This document shows, piece after piece, positions 26,969 to 35,329 of a stretch of DNA of 64,000 nt. The DNA comes from Rikenellaceae bacterium (GTDB taxonomy: Bacteria > Bacteroidota > Bacteroidia > Bacteroidales > Rikenellaceae), in contig JAJBVT010000100.1 of assembly GCA_020859685.1 (NCBI GenBank), positions 1 through 64,000 on the forward strand, written 5' to 3'. A model generated the notes under the pieces. It did no database searches, was not told the origin of the DNA, and saw only the letters and a list, made by a program, of their open reading frames with translations. The number at the start of each line of letters is the position of its first letter. The stretch's first letter is position 1. The translations under genes were made by a program, and so were the position numbers.

Positions 26969-29080
26969 TTAGCGCAGGTCCATCTCTTCGAACAGGTACG
27001 AGGCTCCGCCCAATTTATCGACGATAAATAGCAAGTAACGGATATCGAGCGAAATGTTGCGGCACATTACCGGGTCGAACTCGATATCGCTCATAGTGCT
27101 TAGCCATGTCCGGTCGAAGTTCACGCCCACCAGTTCTCCGTCGGCGTTTATTACAGGGCTTCCGGAGTTACCGCCCGTAGTATGATTGTCGGCAAGGAAG
27201 CAGACGGGCACCGTGCCGCCGGTTTCCCAGCGGCCGTAATCGTCTGCGGTAAATAGCTCGCGAACCCGGTCGTTGAGATAGTAATCCCCGTTACCGGTCC
27301 GGTTCTTGGCCAGTATACCGTCCACCGTCGAGACGTGGCCGTGCCATACCGCATCTTCGGGCGAATATCCCCCTACCCGGCCGTAAGCCACCCGGAGCGT
27401 AAGGTTGGCGTCCGGGAACAGGTCGCCCGCATCCCCTCCGGCCTCGCTGAACTCTATCAGCCCGCGTACCCATGTACGGTAGAGGGCGTCCAGCTCCTTG
27501 TTGTACCGGTCATACGGCTCGGCGATACTCTCCTTATAAAACGAATCGAAGTCGCGGTAAATTTGCATCGCGTAGTCGTTATCACGGAATTCGGCCCACG
27601 ACACGGAATCGGCCAGCGCAGCTTCGACCGCCGCCCTGTCGAGCAGCCTCGTATCGCCGTACAACTTCTCGAGGAAAACATCCGTATCGACGCCCATCCT
27701 CGAAAGACGGTACAGCGACGAGGGCCTGAACTCGTTACGGTTCATCGCATCCAGATAACTCTCCACGAGGAACCGCGCGGAGGTAACGTCTATATCCATG
27801 TCGTAATCGGCATAGAAATTATCGAACGCCGCCGGAAGCGGCTCCCCGGGCTTAACGGTAGGCCCGTCCAGCAGGGCGGCAAAACCTATTATCTCTATAA
27901 CTTTCAGGGTCTCGTTGTAATAGTCCCGCGCAATGGCGTACGGAAACATCGCCTCGTATATCTCACTCATTTTCCGGGTCAGGCCCTCGTATTCCGGTTT
28001 ACCGGCGGCCCACTCCTCGAAAGCCCGCTCGAGTGCCTGCTTCCGGGCAATGGTCCCGAGCCTTTCGAGCCCGAGACTCTCGCCCTGCCACTTTTTCCAG
28101 GCATTGGCGATTCCCGAGTGTTTAGCCGCATAGGCAATGCGGACGGCCTCCGAGTCGTTCCAATAGCTTTCGATGATTTCGAGCCGCTTGGTACGCAGGC
28201 CTATTTTCACCGGGTTGGAATGGTTCAGAATATAATCCACCGCATCCGATGTGATAAACTGCATGGTGGTTCCGGGGAAGCCGTAGACCATCGTGAAATC
28301 ACCCTCAGACACACCTTTGGTCGATACGGGAAAATATTTCTTCGGAACATACGGCACATTGTCCGGGCTGTAAGGCGCGGGTTTGTTGTCCGGTCCGGCA
28401 TATATACGGAACAGCGAAAAGTCGCCTGTGTGGCGGGGCCACATCCAGTTGTCGGTATCGCCGCCGAACTTGCCAACCGACGAGGGCGGAGCGCCCACCA
28501 GCCTCACGTCTTCGAACACCTCGTTTACATAGAGGTAATACTGGTTGCCGTAGTAGAACTTCGAGACCGCGGCCTTGTAATGGGTGCCGTCCACGGCCTC
28601 GGCCTTGACGGCATCCTCGTTCGCCTTAATCACCGCGTCCCGCTCCGGGCCGTCCTCCAGCCCCTCCGTTCCGGCCAGTATCCGGTCCGTAACATCCTCC
28701 ATCCGGACAAGAAAGGTCACGGTCAATCCCGTGTTGGGAAGTTCCTCCGAGCGGTCCATTGCCCAGAAGCCGTTTTCGAGATAGTTGTGCTCGACGGTGC
28801 TGTGGCGCTGAATCTGGCTGTAACCGCAATGGTGGTTGGTAACGAGTAGACCCTCGGGTGAAATCAGCTCGCCTGTACACCCCCGTCCGAACAGCACGAT
28901 GGCGTCCTTCATCGAGGCGTTGTTGATATCGTAAATATCCGAGGCCTCGAGCCGGAAGCCTTTGGCCTTCATATCCTCAATCCGGTCGCCTATCAGGCTC
29001 GGGAGCCACATCCCCTCGTCGGCCCTCGCCCCGGACAGGGTCATCAGCAATGCCGCTACGGCAATTATAATTTTTTTCAT
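26969..29080 (-). CDS. S46 family dipeptidyl-peptidase, DPP11 type
   Basis: 703 residues from MKKIIIAVAALLMTLSGARA, a signal peptide; the frame is open 55 codons further upstream without conserved sequence. The triad motifs are TNHHCGYSQIQ (His84), TDNWMWPRHTGDF (Asp) and TGGNSGSPV (Ser, near residue 645). The protein is periplasmic and removes dipeptides from peptide N-termini, feeding asaccharolytic growth. The residue after GVNFD is Arg (FDRTW), the position known to give Asp/Glu specificity in DPP11 where DPP7 has Gly. The family is certain; the DPP11 specificity is inferred from this residue. Confidence 0.93.
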   Translation of the reverse strand: MKKIIIAVAALLMTLSGARADEGMWLPSLIGDRIEDMKAKGFRLEASDIYDINNASMKDAIVLFGRGCTGELISPEGLLVTNHHCGYSQIQRHSTVEHNYLENGFWAMDRSEELPNTGLTVTFLVRMEDVTDRILAGTEGLEDGPERDAVIKANEDAVKAEAVDGTHYKAAVSKFYYGNQYYLYVNEVFEDVRLVGAPPSSVGKFGGDTDNWMWPRHTGDFSLFRIYAGPDNKPAPYSPDNVPYVPKKYFPVSTKGVSEGDFTMVYGFPGTTMQFITSDAVDYILNHSNPVKIGLRTKRLEIIESYWNDSEAVRIAYAAKHSGIANAWKKWQGESLGLERLGTIARKQALERAFEEWAAGKPEYEGLTRKMSEIYEAMFPYAIARDYYNETLKVIEIIGFAALLDGPTVKPGEPLPAAFDNFYADYDMDIDVTSARFLVESYLDAMNRNEFRPSSLYRLSRMGVDTDVFLEKLYGDTRLLDRAAVEAALADSVSWAEFRDNDYAMQIYRDFDSFYKESIAEPYDRYNKELDALYRTWVRGLIEFSEAGGDAGDLFPDANLTLRVAYGRVGGYSPEDAVWHGHVSTVDGILAKNRTGNGDYYLNDRVRELFTADDYGRWETGGTVPVCFLADNHTTGGNSGSPVINADGELVGVNFDRTWLSTMSDIEFDPVMCRNISLDIRYLLFIVDKLGGASYLFEEMDLR

Positions 29081-29124
29081 AATATTGCGCATGTTACGTT
29101 TCAGTGTCGGAAGGGTACCGGACC

Positions 29125-29733
29125 CTACCCCATCATATAGTCGTCGATAAACTTCTCGAGGTTCACATACAGCGACTGTATCGGCAGGCCCATCACGTTG
29201 TAGAACGAACCCTCGATACGGCCTATACCGATATAACCTATCCACTCCTGTATGCCGTAAGCACCGGCTTTGTCCAGCGGCAGGTAGTTATCCACATAGA
29301 ACTCTATCTCGTCGTCCCTCAACCGGCGGAACCAGACGTCGGACTTGACCGAGAAGCACTCCATCGCCTTGTTACTGCGTATTACCACCCCGGTAATAAC
29401 CGTATGTCTGCACCCCGAAAGACGGCAGAGCATAGAGACGGCCTCCTCTTTGCCGGCGGGCTTACCGAGTATCTCGTTGTCCAACACAACTATCGTGTCC
29501 GCCGTGATTATTATATCGTCCGGCCCCAGTTTATGGGGATAGGCGGCAGATTTCAATTTGGCAAGGTAAGCGGGAACCTCCGCCGGAGTCAGTTCTTCGG
29601 GGTAGACCTCCTCGGTATCGAAATCGTCCGCAAGTTCGAACCGCAGGCCGCATCCCGCAAGCAGTTCCCTGCGGCGCGGCGACCGGCTGGCCAGTATAAG
29701 CCTCTTTCCTTCGAGTTTATCCTTTAACAGCAT
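29125..29733 (-). CDS. maf: Maf family nucleotide pyrophosphatase
   Basis: 202 residues. LILASRSPRRRELLAGCGL is the Maf signature; ITADTIVVLDNEILGKPAG and GAYGIQEWIGYIGIGRIEGSF, NVMGLPIQSLY complete the family pattern. These enzymes hydrolyse non-canonical or dTTP/UTP-type nucleotides and act in the cytoplasm; older work linked them to septum formation. It lies 18 bases downstream of the SDR gene and upstream of the peptidase, all on the minus strand. Confidence 0.95.
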   Translation of the reverse strand: MLLKDKLEGKRLILASRSPRRRELLAGCGLRFELADDFDTEEVYPEELTPAEVPAYLAKLKSAAYPHKLGPDDIIITADTIVVLDNEILGKPAGKEEAVSMLCRLSGCRHTVITGVVIRSNKAMECFSVKSDVWFRRLRDDEIEFYVDNYLPLDKAGAYGIQEWIGYIGIGRIEGSFYNVMGLPIQSLYVNLEKFIDDYMMG

Positions 29734-29751
29734 AGTATTATTATATAGTTT

Positions 29752-30489
29752 TTACATCCTTTCATACAACCTGCGGGGAAGAATCTTCAGCAGCATCCCC
29801 ACAATGGCCCACCTGCGGGAGACATAGCAGACCTTCCGGCGGAAATTGACCGATTCCACAACCAGCTCCGCAGCCCTGTACGGCTCCGATATCCAGAAAT
29901 GGCCTTCGCCCTTCATCATATCGGTGCGCACCGAGCCGGGCCGGATATCCGTAACCGTTACCTTGCTCTTGTCTCTGCGGGCCTTCTGCCGGAGACCTTC
30001 CAGGTAGTTTATCTGATAGGCCTTCGACGCCGCGTAGGCCGGTGCGCCGCGGCTGCCGCGCAGCCCCATCACCGAAGTGACCGCCGCAAGGCTGCCCCCG
30101 CCGCGGACCTCCAGGTAATTATAAGCGTACCCCACAATGCGCGTGAACGCCTCCACGTTTAGTTTCACCGTCTCCAGCTCCACCGCCTCGTCCAGAGTTT
30201 CGTTCACCTCGCCCGTCCCGCTGCAAACCACAATCAGCTCCACATCGCCGAGCGTGTTGATAAGGCAGCCCAGCTCGTTTAAAGCGTCCTCGTCCGTGGC
30301 TTCGAACACGGCAATCTCGAACCGGTCCGGGTTCACCTGCGCGGTGTCCTCGAGCATCAGGCCGCGGCGGCCCGTGATACCCACCTTCGAATAAGTACCC
30401 ACATTGGCCAACAGCCGCGCCGTCTCCCTTCCGATACCGGAAGATGCCCCTATTACGATTGCACCCGGTTTCACCGTCGTTTTACCCAT
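29752..30489 (-). CDS. short-chain dehydrogenase/reductase
   Basis: 245 residues. Classical SDR: GASSGIGRETARLLA (dinucleotide binding), Ser in AAVTSVMGLRGS and the YxxxK pair in APAYAASKAYQINYL. RPGSVRTDM is the usual segment after the active site. A hydrophobic C-terminal stretch (YVSRRWAIVGMLLKILPRRL) may anchor it at the membrane, as in several Bacteroidota homologues. The substrate is unknown. Confidence 0.93.
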   Translation of the reverse strand: MGKTTVKPGAIVIGASSGIGRETARLLANVGTYSKVGITGRRGLMLEDTAQVNPDRFEIAVFEATDEDALNELGCLINTLGDVELIVVCSGTGEVNETLDEAVELETVKLNVEAFTRIVGYAYNYLEVRGGGSLAAVTSVMGLRGSRGAPAYAASKAYQINYLEGLRQKARRDKSKVTVTDIRPGSVRTDMMKGEGHFWISEPYRAAELVVESVNFRRKVCYVSRRWAIVGMLLKILPRRLYERM

Positions 30490-30647
30490 TTCTGTACTTG
30501 ATGCGCCAAGATAATTATTTCTGCCCGGCCTTTCAAATTTTTTTCCGGGGGTTTACCGGACTTTAACCGGGAATGTACTGCCGGTCGATATGGGCGAATA
30601 GTCGCCCTTTGTCGCCCCTTCTGGTTATATGTATTTCAGAGCTGTAC

Positions 30648-31271
30648 CTATTTAATATCGAAATCGAACAGTTTGCGTCCGCAGAGCGAAGCCTCCAGAC
30701 GGTCGCCGATTGAGACCGGTCCGACCCCGACCGGAGTTCCGGTAAACAGCAGGTCGCCTATCTTGAGTGTAACGAACTGCGATACGTATGATATCACCCG
30801 GTCCACACCGAATATCATCTGCGAGGTGTCGCCCCGCTGGCGGACCTCCCCGTTAAGTCTCATTTCGAACCGGAGTTTCTGTATATCCCCGCCCAGCTCG
30901 GAGAGCCGGATAAATTCCGGCGACACGGCGGCCGACCGGTCGAATCCCTTGCATATCTCCCACGGCAGGCCGCGGGCTATACAGTCGCGCTGTATATCGC
31001 GGGCCGTGAAGTCTATTCCCAGCCCCACCTCCTCGTAACAGCGGTGGGCGAATTTTTCTTCAATGGCCTTTACTACGCGGGTTATCTTCACTACCAGCTC
31101 GGTCTCGTAATGTACCTCACGGCTGAACGAGGGAATGTAGAACGGGTCGTTGTTGCGCAGCAGTGCCGTATCGGGTTTTATAAAGAACTGCGGCACGGCG
31201 GGTATTTCCCGCGTATTGTCCAGCTCCTTTATATGCTCGCTGTAATTGCGGCCTATACAGACTATTTTCAT
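30648..31271 (-). CDS. fumarylacetoacetate hydrolase family protein
   Basis: 207 residues, one FAH domain: MKIVCIGRNYSEHIKELDN, FFIKPDTALL, YETELVVKI (metal-binding Glu), LGIDFTARDIQ, KGFDRSAAVSPEF and LLFTGTPVGVGPV. Members hydrolyse or decarboxylate acylpyruvates and oxaloacetate; in the short bacterial forms acylpyruvase or oxaloacetate decarboxylase activity is common. It is a single cytoplasmic enzyme, and its neighbours do not fix the substrate. Confidence 0.93.
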   Translation of the reverse strand: MKIVCIGRNYSEHIKELDNTREIPAVPQFFIKPDTALLRNNDPFYIPSFSREVHYETELVVKITRVVKAIEEKFAHRCYEEVGLGIDFTARDIQRDCIARGLPWEICKGFDRSAAVSPEFIRLSELGGDIQKLRFEMRLNGEVRQRGDTSQMIFGVDRVISYVSQFVTLKIGDLLFTGTPVGVGPVSIGDRLEASLCGRKLFDFDIK

Positions 31272-31379
31272 TTCGATTAATTGAAGTAATTGTATACATA
31301 CTTACTGACAATACGTCTTCAAAGCAGAACGTACGTACCGCCGGGGGCGGGTGGCGGCCAGATGAAAAGTGTAATCGCC

Positions 31380-32534
31380 TTATCTTTTCCTCTCCCCACC
31401 CATAATAGCGGTCAGTTCCGATACCATCCGCGCACCGAACCGGTCCGATGCCCCGGGGCCTCCCACGAGGCGCGACAGTTCGGCAAACTCCTCGAGCATC
31501 CTGCCCCGCTTCCCACCTCCGGGAAGCACGGCGCGTAACTCCTCGCCGGCTTTGTCGAGCGTCATATCCTGCTGAATAAGTTCGCGAACGACCTCGCGGC
31601 CCATTATCAGGTTCACCAGCGAAATATATTTAATCTTAACCAGGAACCTGCCGATAAATACCGACAGCGCGTCTTTGCGGTAGCAGACCACCTTGGGGAC
31701 GTTCATCAGGGCGGTTTCGAGCGTCGCCGTCCCCGAGCAGACTACCGCCGCGTCGCTGTATGCCAGCAGCGGATATGTCGCCCCGGTTACAAAGCCTACA
31801 CCGGTGCCTTCCAGCATACGGTCGTACAGACCGCGGTCCAGCCAGTCCACCCCCGCGACCACGAACCTGTGGTCCGGGAAACGCAGAGAAAGTTTCGCCA
31901 TAAACGGCAGATTGTACTCTATCTCGCTCCGGCGGCTACCGGCCAGCAGGGCCACCAAAGGCTTGTCGCCCGGAATGCCGTGCCTTGCAAAGAACTCCTC
32001 CCGCGACGGCAATGCCGCCCGCTGTGCGGCTACCACATCGGCCAACGGATTCCCTTCGAATATCGCATCGATTCCTTTGCGGGCAAAATATTCGACCTCG
32101 AACGGAAAGATAATAAACAGCCGGTCCACAAACCTGCGTATCTTCTCCACCCGCGACTCCTTCCATGCCCACACCTTGGGCGAGATGTAATAGAACACCG
32201 GGTACCCCTTACCGTGCGCATACTCGGCAATCCGGAAATTGAAACCGGGGTAGTCTATCAGTATCACCGCATCGGGCCGGTAATCGTCGATGTCCCGCTT
32301 GCACTCGCCTATCTGCCGGAGGATTTCGGGCAGGTGCCGCACCACCTCCGCAAGCCCGAAAAAGGAGGCCGTTTTATAGTGCCGCGCGAGGTTCTCCACC
32401 CCGCCGACAGCGGCCATACGGTCGCCGCCCCAGAAACGGAACACGGCATCCGGGTCGGCCTTCAGAATCCCCGCCATAAGGTTCGCCCCATGCAAGTCAC
32501 CCGAGGCCTCCCCCGCTATCAGATAATATCTCAT
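31380..32534 (-). CDS. lpxB: lipid-A-disaccharide synthase
   Basis: 384 residues. GT19 glycosyltransferase: MRYYLIAGEASGDLHGANLM, KTASFFGLAEVVRHLPEI, LIDYPGFNFRIAEYAH, YYISPKVWAWKESRVEKIRR, PFEVEYF, ALLAGSRRSEIEYNLPFM and SGTATLETALMNVPKVVCYR. It joins UDP-diacylglucosamine to lipid X, making the lipid A disaccharide at the inner membrane. trmD lies 20 bases upstream on the same strand, so the two are probably co-transcribed. Confidence 0.97.
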   Translation of the reverse strand: MRYYLIAGEASGDLHGANLMAGILKADPDAVFRFWGGDRMAAVGGVENLARHYKTASFFGLAEVVRHLPEILRQIGECKRDIDDYRPDAVILIDYPGFNFRIAEYAHGKGYPVFYYISPKVWAWKESRVEKIRRFVDRLFIIFPFEVEYFARKGIDAIFEGNPLADVVAAQRAALPSREEFFARHGIPGDKPLVALLAGSRRSEIEYNLPFMAKLSLRFPDHRFVVAGVDWLDRGLYDRMLEGTGVGFVTGATYPLLAYSDAAVVCSGTATLETALMNVPKVVCYRKDALSVFIGRFLVKIKYISLVNLIMGREVVRELIQQDMTLDKAGEELRAVLPGGGKRGRMLEEFAELSRLVGGPGASDRFGARMVSELTAIMGGERKR

Positions 32535-32553
32535 TTAGATGAATTTCGATTAA

Positions 32554-33234
32554 TCACGTCTCCCCGAGCAGGTCCGGGCGCAGCAGGCGTGTCCGCTCGA
32601 GAGCCTGCTCCTCGCGCCACTTCTCTATTTCGGCGAAATTGCCCGACAACAGTACGTCGGGCACCTTCCAGCCGTTAAATTCGGCCGGGCGGGTGTAGAC
32701 CGGCGGGGCGAGCAGTCCGTCCTGGAAACTGTCGGTGAGGGCCGAAGCCTCGTCGCCGATGGCTCCCGGGATTATCCGCACCACACTGTCGGCGATGACG
32801 GCCGCGGCCAGTTCGCCGCCCGTCAGAACGTAGTCGCCTATGGATATCTCGCGGGTTACAAGATGCTCCCGGATACGATGGTCGAGACCTTTGTAGTGGC
32901 CGCACAGTATGATTATATTGCCGAGCGTGGAGAGGCGGTTGGCTTCGCGCTGGTCGTAGCGCACACCGTCCGGCGAGGTGTATATCACCTCGTCGTATTC
33001 CCTCTGGGACTTAAGCTCCTGAATACATCGGAACACCGGCTCCGGTTTTAGCACCATTCCCGCCTCGCCGCCGAACGGATAGTCGTCCACCTGCCGGTGA
33101 CGCCCCTCGGCCCAGTCACGGATATTGTGTACCACAATTTCGGCAAGCCCCTTCTCCTGAGCCCGGCGAAGTATCGACTCGTTCAGGGGGGAGGTCAGCA
33201 ACTCGGGTACGACCGTAAGTATATCTATCCTCAT
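32554..33234 (-). CDS. trmD: tRNA (guanine37-N1)-methyltransferase
   Basis: 226 residues. SPOUT methyltransferase with the deep trefoil knot: [50 protein letters not shown] and [21 protein letters not shown]. It methylates G37 next to the anticodon and prevents +1 frameshifting. The usual rpsP-rimM-rplS partners are absent here; instead it leads lpxB on the minus strand. Confidence 0.97.
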   Translation of the reverse strand: MRIDILTVVPELLTSPLNESILRRAQEKGLAEIVVHNIRDWAEGRHRQVDDYPFGGEAGMVLKPEPVFRCIQELKSQREYDEVIYTSPDGVRYDQREANRLSTLGNIIILCGHYKGLDHRIREHLVTREISIGDYVLTGGELAAAVIADSVVRIIPGAIGDEASALTDSFQDGLLAPPVYTRPAEFNGWKVPDVLLSGNFAEIEKWREEQALERTRLLRPDLLGET

Positions 33235-33302
33235 CGTTTTTTCTTGGTATACAGGGGAAGTAATGCGCGCTCCGGAATTTAAGCCGGTGCGAGGCCCGAC
33301 GG

Positions 33303-33983
33303 CTATTCCTGGGGGCCCTGATAATTTACGTCTCCGTTAAGTACTTCCACGATAAACGGGTTATATAGCACCTCGTGGCCCACGGTGGTCTTCGGTCCGT
33401 GGCCCGGGTAGAGGGTGACGTCGTCGCCGAGGGGGATAATTTTATCGAGGATACTGCGCATAATCCAACTGTAATCTCCCCCGGGGAGGTCCGTGCGGCC
33501 TATGCTTTCACGAAAAACGGTATCCCCGCAGAACAACGACCGTGTGTGCGGTTCGAAAAAACAGACGTGGCCCGGTGTGTGCCCGGGTGTGTGAATTATC
33601 TGCAACTCGGAATCACCCACGGGAATGGAACTGACGGCGGACAGGTCCCGCTCCACCTTCGGAACTTCCCCGACCTGAAAACCGTAAATTTGCCCGTGCT
33701 GCGGCGCGGTCTCGATAAGGAAATTGTCCTCCCGGTGGAAGGCGAACGGGATACCGTAGGTCTCCTTGACGTACCGTACACCGAGAATATGGTCCACATG
33801 GCCGTGGGTATTGACGGCCATAACGGGTTTCAGCCCTTTTTCATCGATATAGGCGCTTATCTGCCGGTCCTCGGCCGCGGAGTAGTTACCTGCGTCTATA
33901 ATGATACTTGTCCCGTCCGGAGCCGCTACGATATATGTATTCTCCTGAAAGGGGTTGAATGTCAGCGTATGTATCGTTAACAT
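33303..33983 (-). CDS. MBL-fold hydrolase (glyoxalase II-like)
   Basis: 226 residues from [19 protein letters not shown]; 19 upstream codons are open but unlike the family start. The zinc motif is [11 protein letters not shown], followed by [34 protein letters not shown] and [15 protein letters not shown]. Such short bacterial forms are annotated as hydroxyacylglutathione hydrolase-like; since Bacteroidota generally lack glutathione, another thioester is the likely substrate. Confidence 0.93.
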   Translation of the reverse strand: MLTIHTLTFNPFQENTYIVAAPDGTSIIIDAGNYSAAEDRQISAYIDEKGLKPVMAVNTHGHVDHILGVRYVKETYGIPFAFHREDNFLIETAPQHGQIYGFQVGEVPKVERDLSAVSSIPVGDSELQIIHTPGHTPGHVCFFEPHTRSLFCGDTVFRESIGRTDLPGGDYSWIMRSILDKIIPLGDDVTLYPGHGPKTTVGHEVLYNPFIVEVLNGDVNYQGPQE

Positions 33984-34230
33984 ATTAAAATTTTTCTGTA
34001 AAAATAATATAAGTGAACGATACTTTTTGTCTCGACACAAAAAGTATCACAAAAAAGTCAAGGCGCCTAATAGGCGCCGGGTGCCCTCCTGCGGAGTGCT
34101 AAGGTAAATAAGCGACAGATATTACTCAAAGGTAGATGATTCGTCCATTGCCTTTCGGTGTTAGCGGCAATTCGGCTAAAATTCCTATATTTGTACCGAA
34201 CATACATTTTAAAGGTCAACAACCTTTATA
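33984..34230. other. intergenic region, upstream of the structured RNA
   Basis: AT-rich. A plus-strand TATATTTG (34186-34193) is a perfect -7 box; the matching -33 box is poor. A small hairpin AAAGGT-CAACA-ACCTTT (34211-34227) comes next. GGCGCCTAATAGGCGCC (34062-34078) is a near-perfect palindrome of unknown role. Confidence 0.5.
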
Positions 34231-34389
34231 CCTGACAGAAAAACATTGAGGCCTTCCGTAACGGAAGGAGTTTTCAAAAGAGGTGTAATCGTTGCTTTGG
34301 CCCGTTCTGTGCCGCGGTTTCGACCACGGCACGGCGCGGGCGTAGCGGCGGCTTTCTCTTTTGAGGTACCTCAATGCCTTTCTGTCGGG
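34231..34389 (+). ncRNA. rod-shaped structured RNA, possible 6S RNA
   Basis: About 160 bases fold into one long rod with nested helices: GACAGAAA/TTTCTGTC (34234, 34379), CATTGAGG/CCTCAATG (34244, 34369), AAAAGAG/CTCTTTT (34276, 34356), CGTTGC/GCGGCG (34290, 34345), GCCCG/CGGGC (34300, 34337), GTGCCG/CGGCAC (34309, 34327) and a GGT-TTCG-ACC tip. An asymmetric central bubble carries a side hairpin CCTTCCG-TAA-CGGAAGG on the 5' side. A perfect -7 box lies 40 bases upstream. Size, rod shape and central bubble recall 6S RNA, which inhibits RNA polymerase, but identity needs a covariance search. tmRNA, RNase P and SRP RNA signatures are absent. Confidence 0.6.
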
Positions 34390-34400
34390 AAGCTTAAACC

Positions 34401-34428
34401 TGCGCCCGTTGCTTTTTTATGGGCGCGC
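34401..34428 (+). terminator. hairpin after the structured RNA
   Basis: TGCGCCC and GGGCGC pair around a loop containing TTTTTT. It is not a textbook terminator because the T-run is inside the loop, but it could end the RNA or separate it from the following gene. Confidence 0.35.
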
Positions 34429-34442
34429 AAAACCTTCAGATT

Positions 34443-34883
34443 ATGGGCTCCCCTAAAGCACTTCCCGAAGAAATTTCCCCAAATCTCTCTTTTAATCCCT
34501 TCTCCGGTTATCTCGAGGTAGAATCCTACTGGTATTCATTGGACGACGAAACATGGGAACTGGGTAACAAGTTCTATCCGGGAACCCGCTTCTGGCTCTT
34601 CGCCGACGTGGAAGAAATGTGCGACCCGGACGGAAACCCGGCATTCACCGGCAATCTATTCGGTTACGAAAGCGTGAGAGTAAACTACCGGATAGAATTT
34701 ACATGGTATCCGGCACTCGGGGTAATTTATTTCGACCATAACGTGGATTCACCCTTCGGATTGACGGATGTTTACAACGAGACCTTCCGTGTAGGCTTCG
34801 CCCCGAACGGCATGGTGGAATTGTCCTATTACGAGAACGGTATCCCCGAGGATAAATGGGTGTTGATTTACCGCAAAAAATAG
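34443..34883 (+). CDS. hypothetical protein
   Basis: 146 residues from MGSPKALPEEISPNLSF; an ATG eight codons earlier lies in the hairpin after the structured RNA and is less likely. The body alternates short beta strands with turns (GYLEVESYWYSLDDETW, FWLFADVEEMCDPDG, VNYRIEFTWYPALGVIYF, GFAPNGMVELSYYENG), like a small lipocalin-type barrel. There is no signal peptide, although such proteins are usually exported, so the gene may be an N-terminally shortened relic. Function unknown. Confidence 0.6.
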   Translation: MGSPKALPEEISPNLSFNPFSGYLEVESYWYSLDDETWELGNKFYPGTRFWLFADVEEMCDPDGNPAFTGNLFGYESVRVNYRIEFTWYPALGVIYFDHNVDSPFGLTDVYNETFRVGFAPNGMVELSYYENGIPEDKWVLIYRKK

Positions 34884-34950
34884 TGTGACCTGTTCGTCGT
34901 GCCACCCCTTGCCGCTATATTTAAACCTCGACTGAGTACCCCAAACAAAA

Positions 34951-34973
34951 AGCCCCGCTGTGCAGCGGGGCTT
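34951..34973. terminator. bidirectional terminator
   Basis: AGCCCCGCTG-TG-CAGCGGGGCT with an A-run before and T residues after, between the hypothetical protein gene (plus) and the biotin carrier gene (minus). Confidence 0.85.
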
Positions 34974-35002
34974 CCCGTGGTTTACCGTTAAACCGGAGAG
35001 GG

Positions 35003-35317
35003 CTAACCTATCTCGACCATTATGTGGTTCTTGGCGATATTTTCGCCCTCGGTAACGTTAATTGCCTTCACTTTGCCCGTGGCGGGCGAAAGGATGTTGT
35101 TGTTCATCTTCATGGCGCGGAACACCAATAGGCGCTGGCCTTCCTTCACGCTCTGGCCCACCTTCACGTCTATCTTCTCCACCGTGCCGGGCATAAACGA
35201 CCGCACCTGATTAGGGTCGAGCGGCTGCCACGGCTTCCGCGCACGGTAGGTACGGTTGAGCGTGGTGCGGTACTCGCCGCTAACAGTCCGGACGATATCG
35301 TATTTTTTCTCCGTCAT
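35003..35317 (-). CDS. biotin carrier protein subunit of an acyl-CoA decarboxylase/carboxylase
   Basis: 104 residues. The N-terminal part (1-35) is a linker; the rest is a biotinyl domain (MPGTVEKIDVKVGQSVKEG, VFRAMKMNNNILSP) with the biotin-accepting Lys in AMKM. It carries CO2 as carboxybiotin between partner subunits. It starts just downstream of the carboxyltransferase gene (13 bases apart), so the two are subunits of one enzyme. Confidence 0.95.
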   Translation of the reverse strand: MTEKKYDIVRTVSGEYRTTLNRTYRARKPWQPLDPNQVRSFMPGTVEKIDVKVGQSVKEGQRLLVFRAMKMNNNILSPATGKVKAINVTEGENIAKNHIMVEIG

Positions 35318-35329
35318 AGCTGGCGTGGT

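Noticed and set aside
27335..28849. 504-codon open frame on the plus strand
   Set aside because: It lies antisense to the S46 peptidase, has no domain or motif, and such shadows are common in GC-rich genes.
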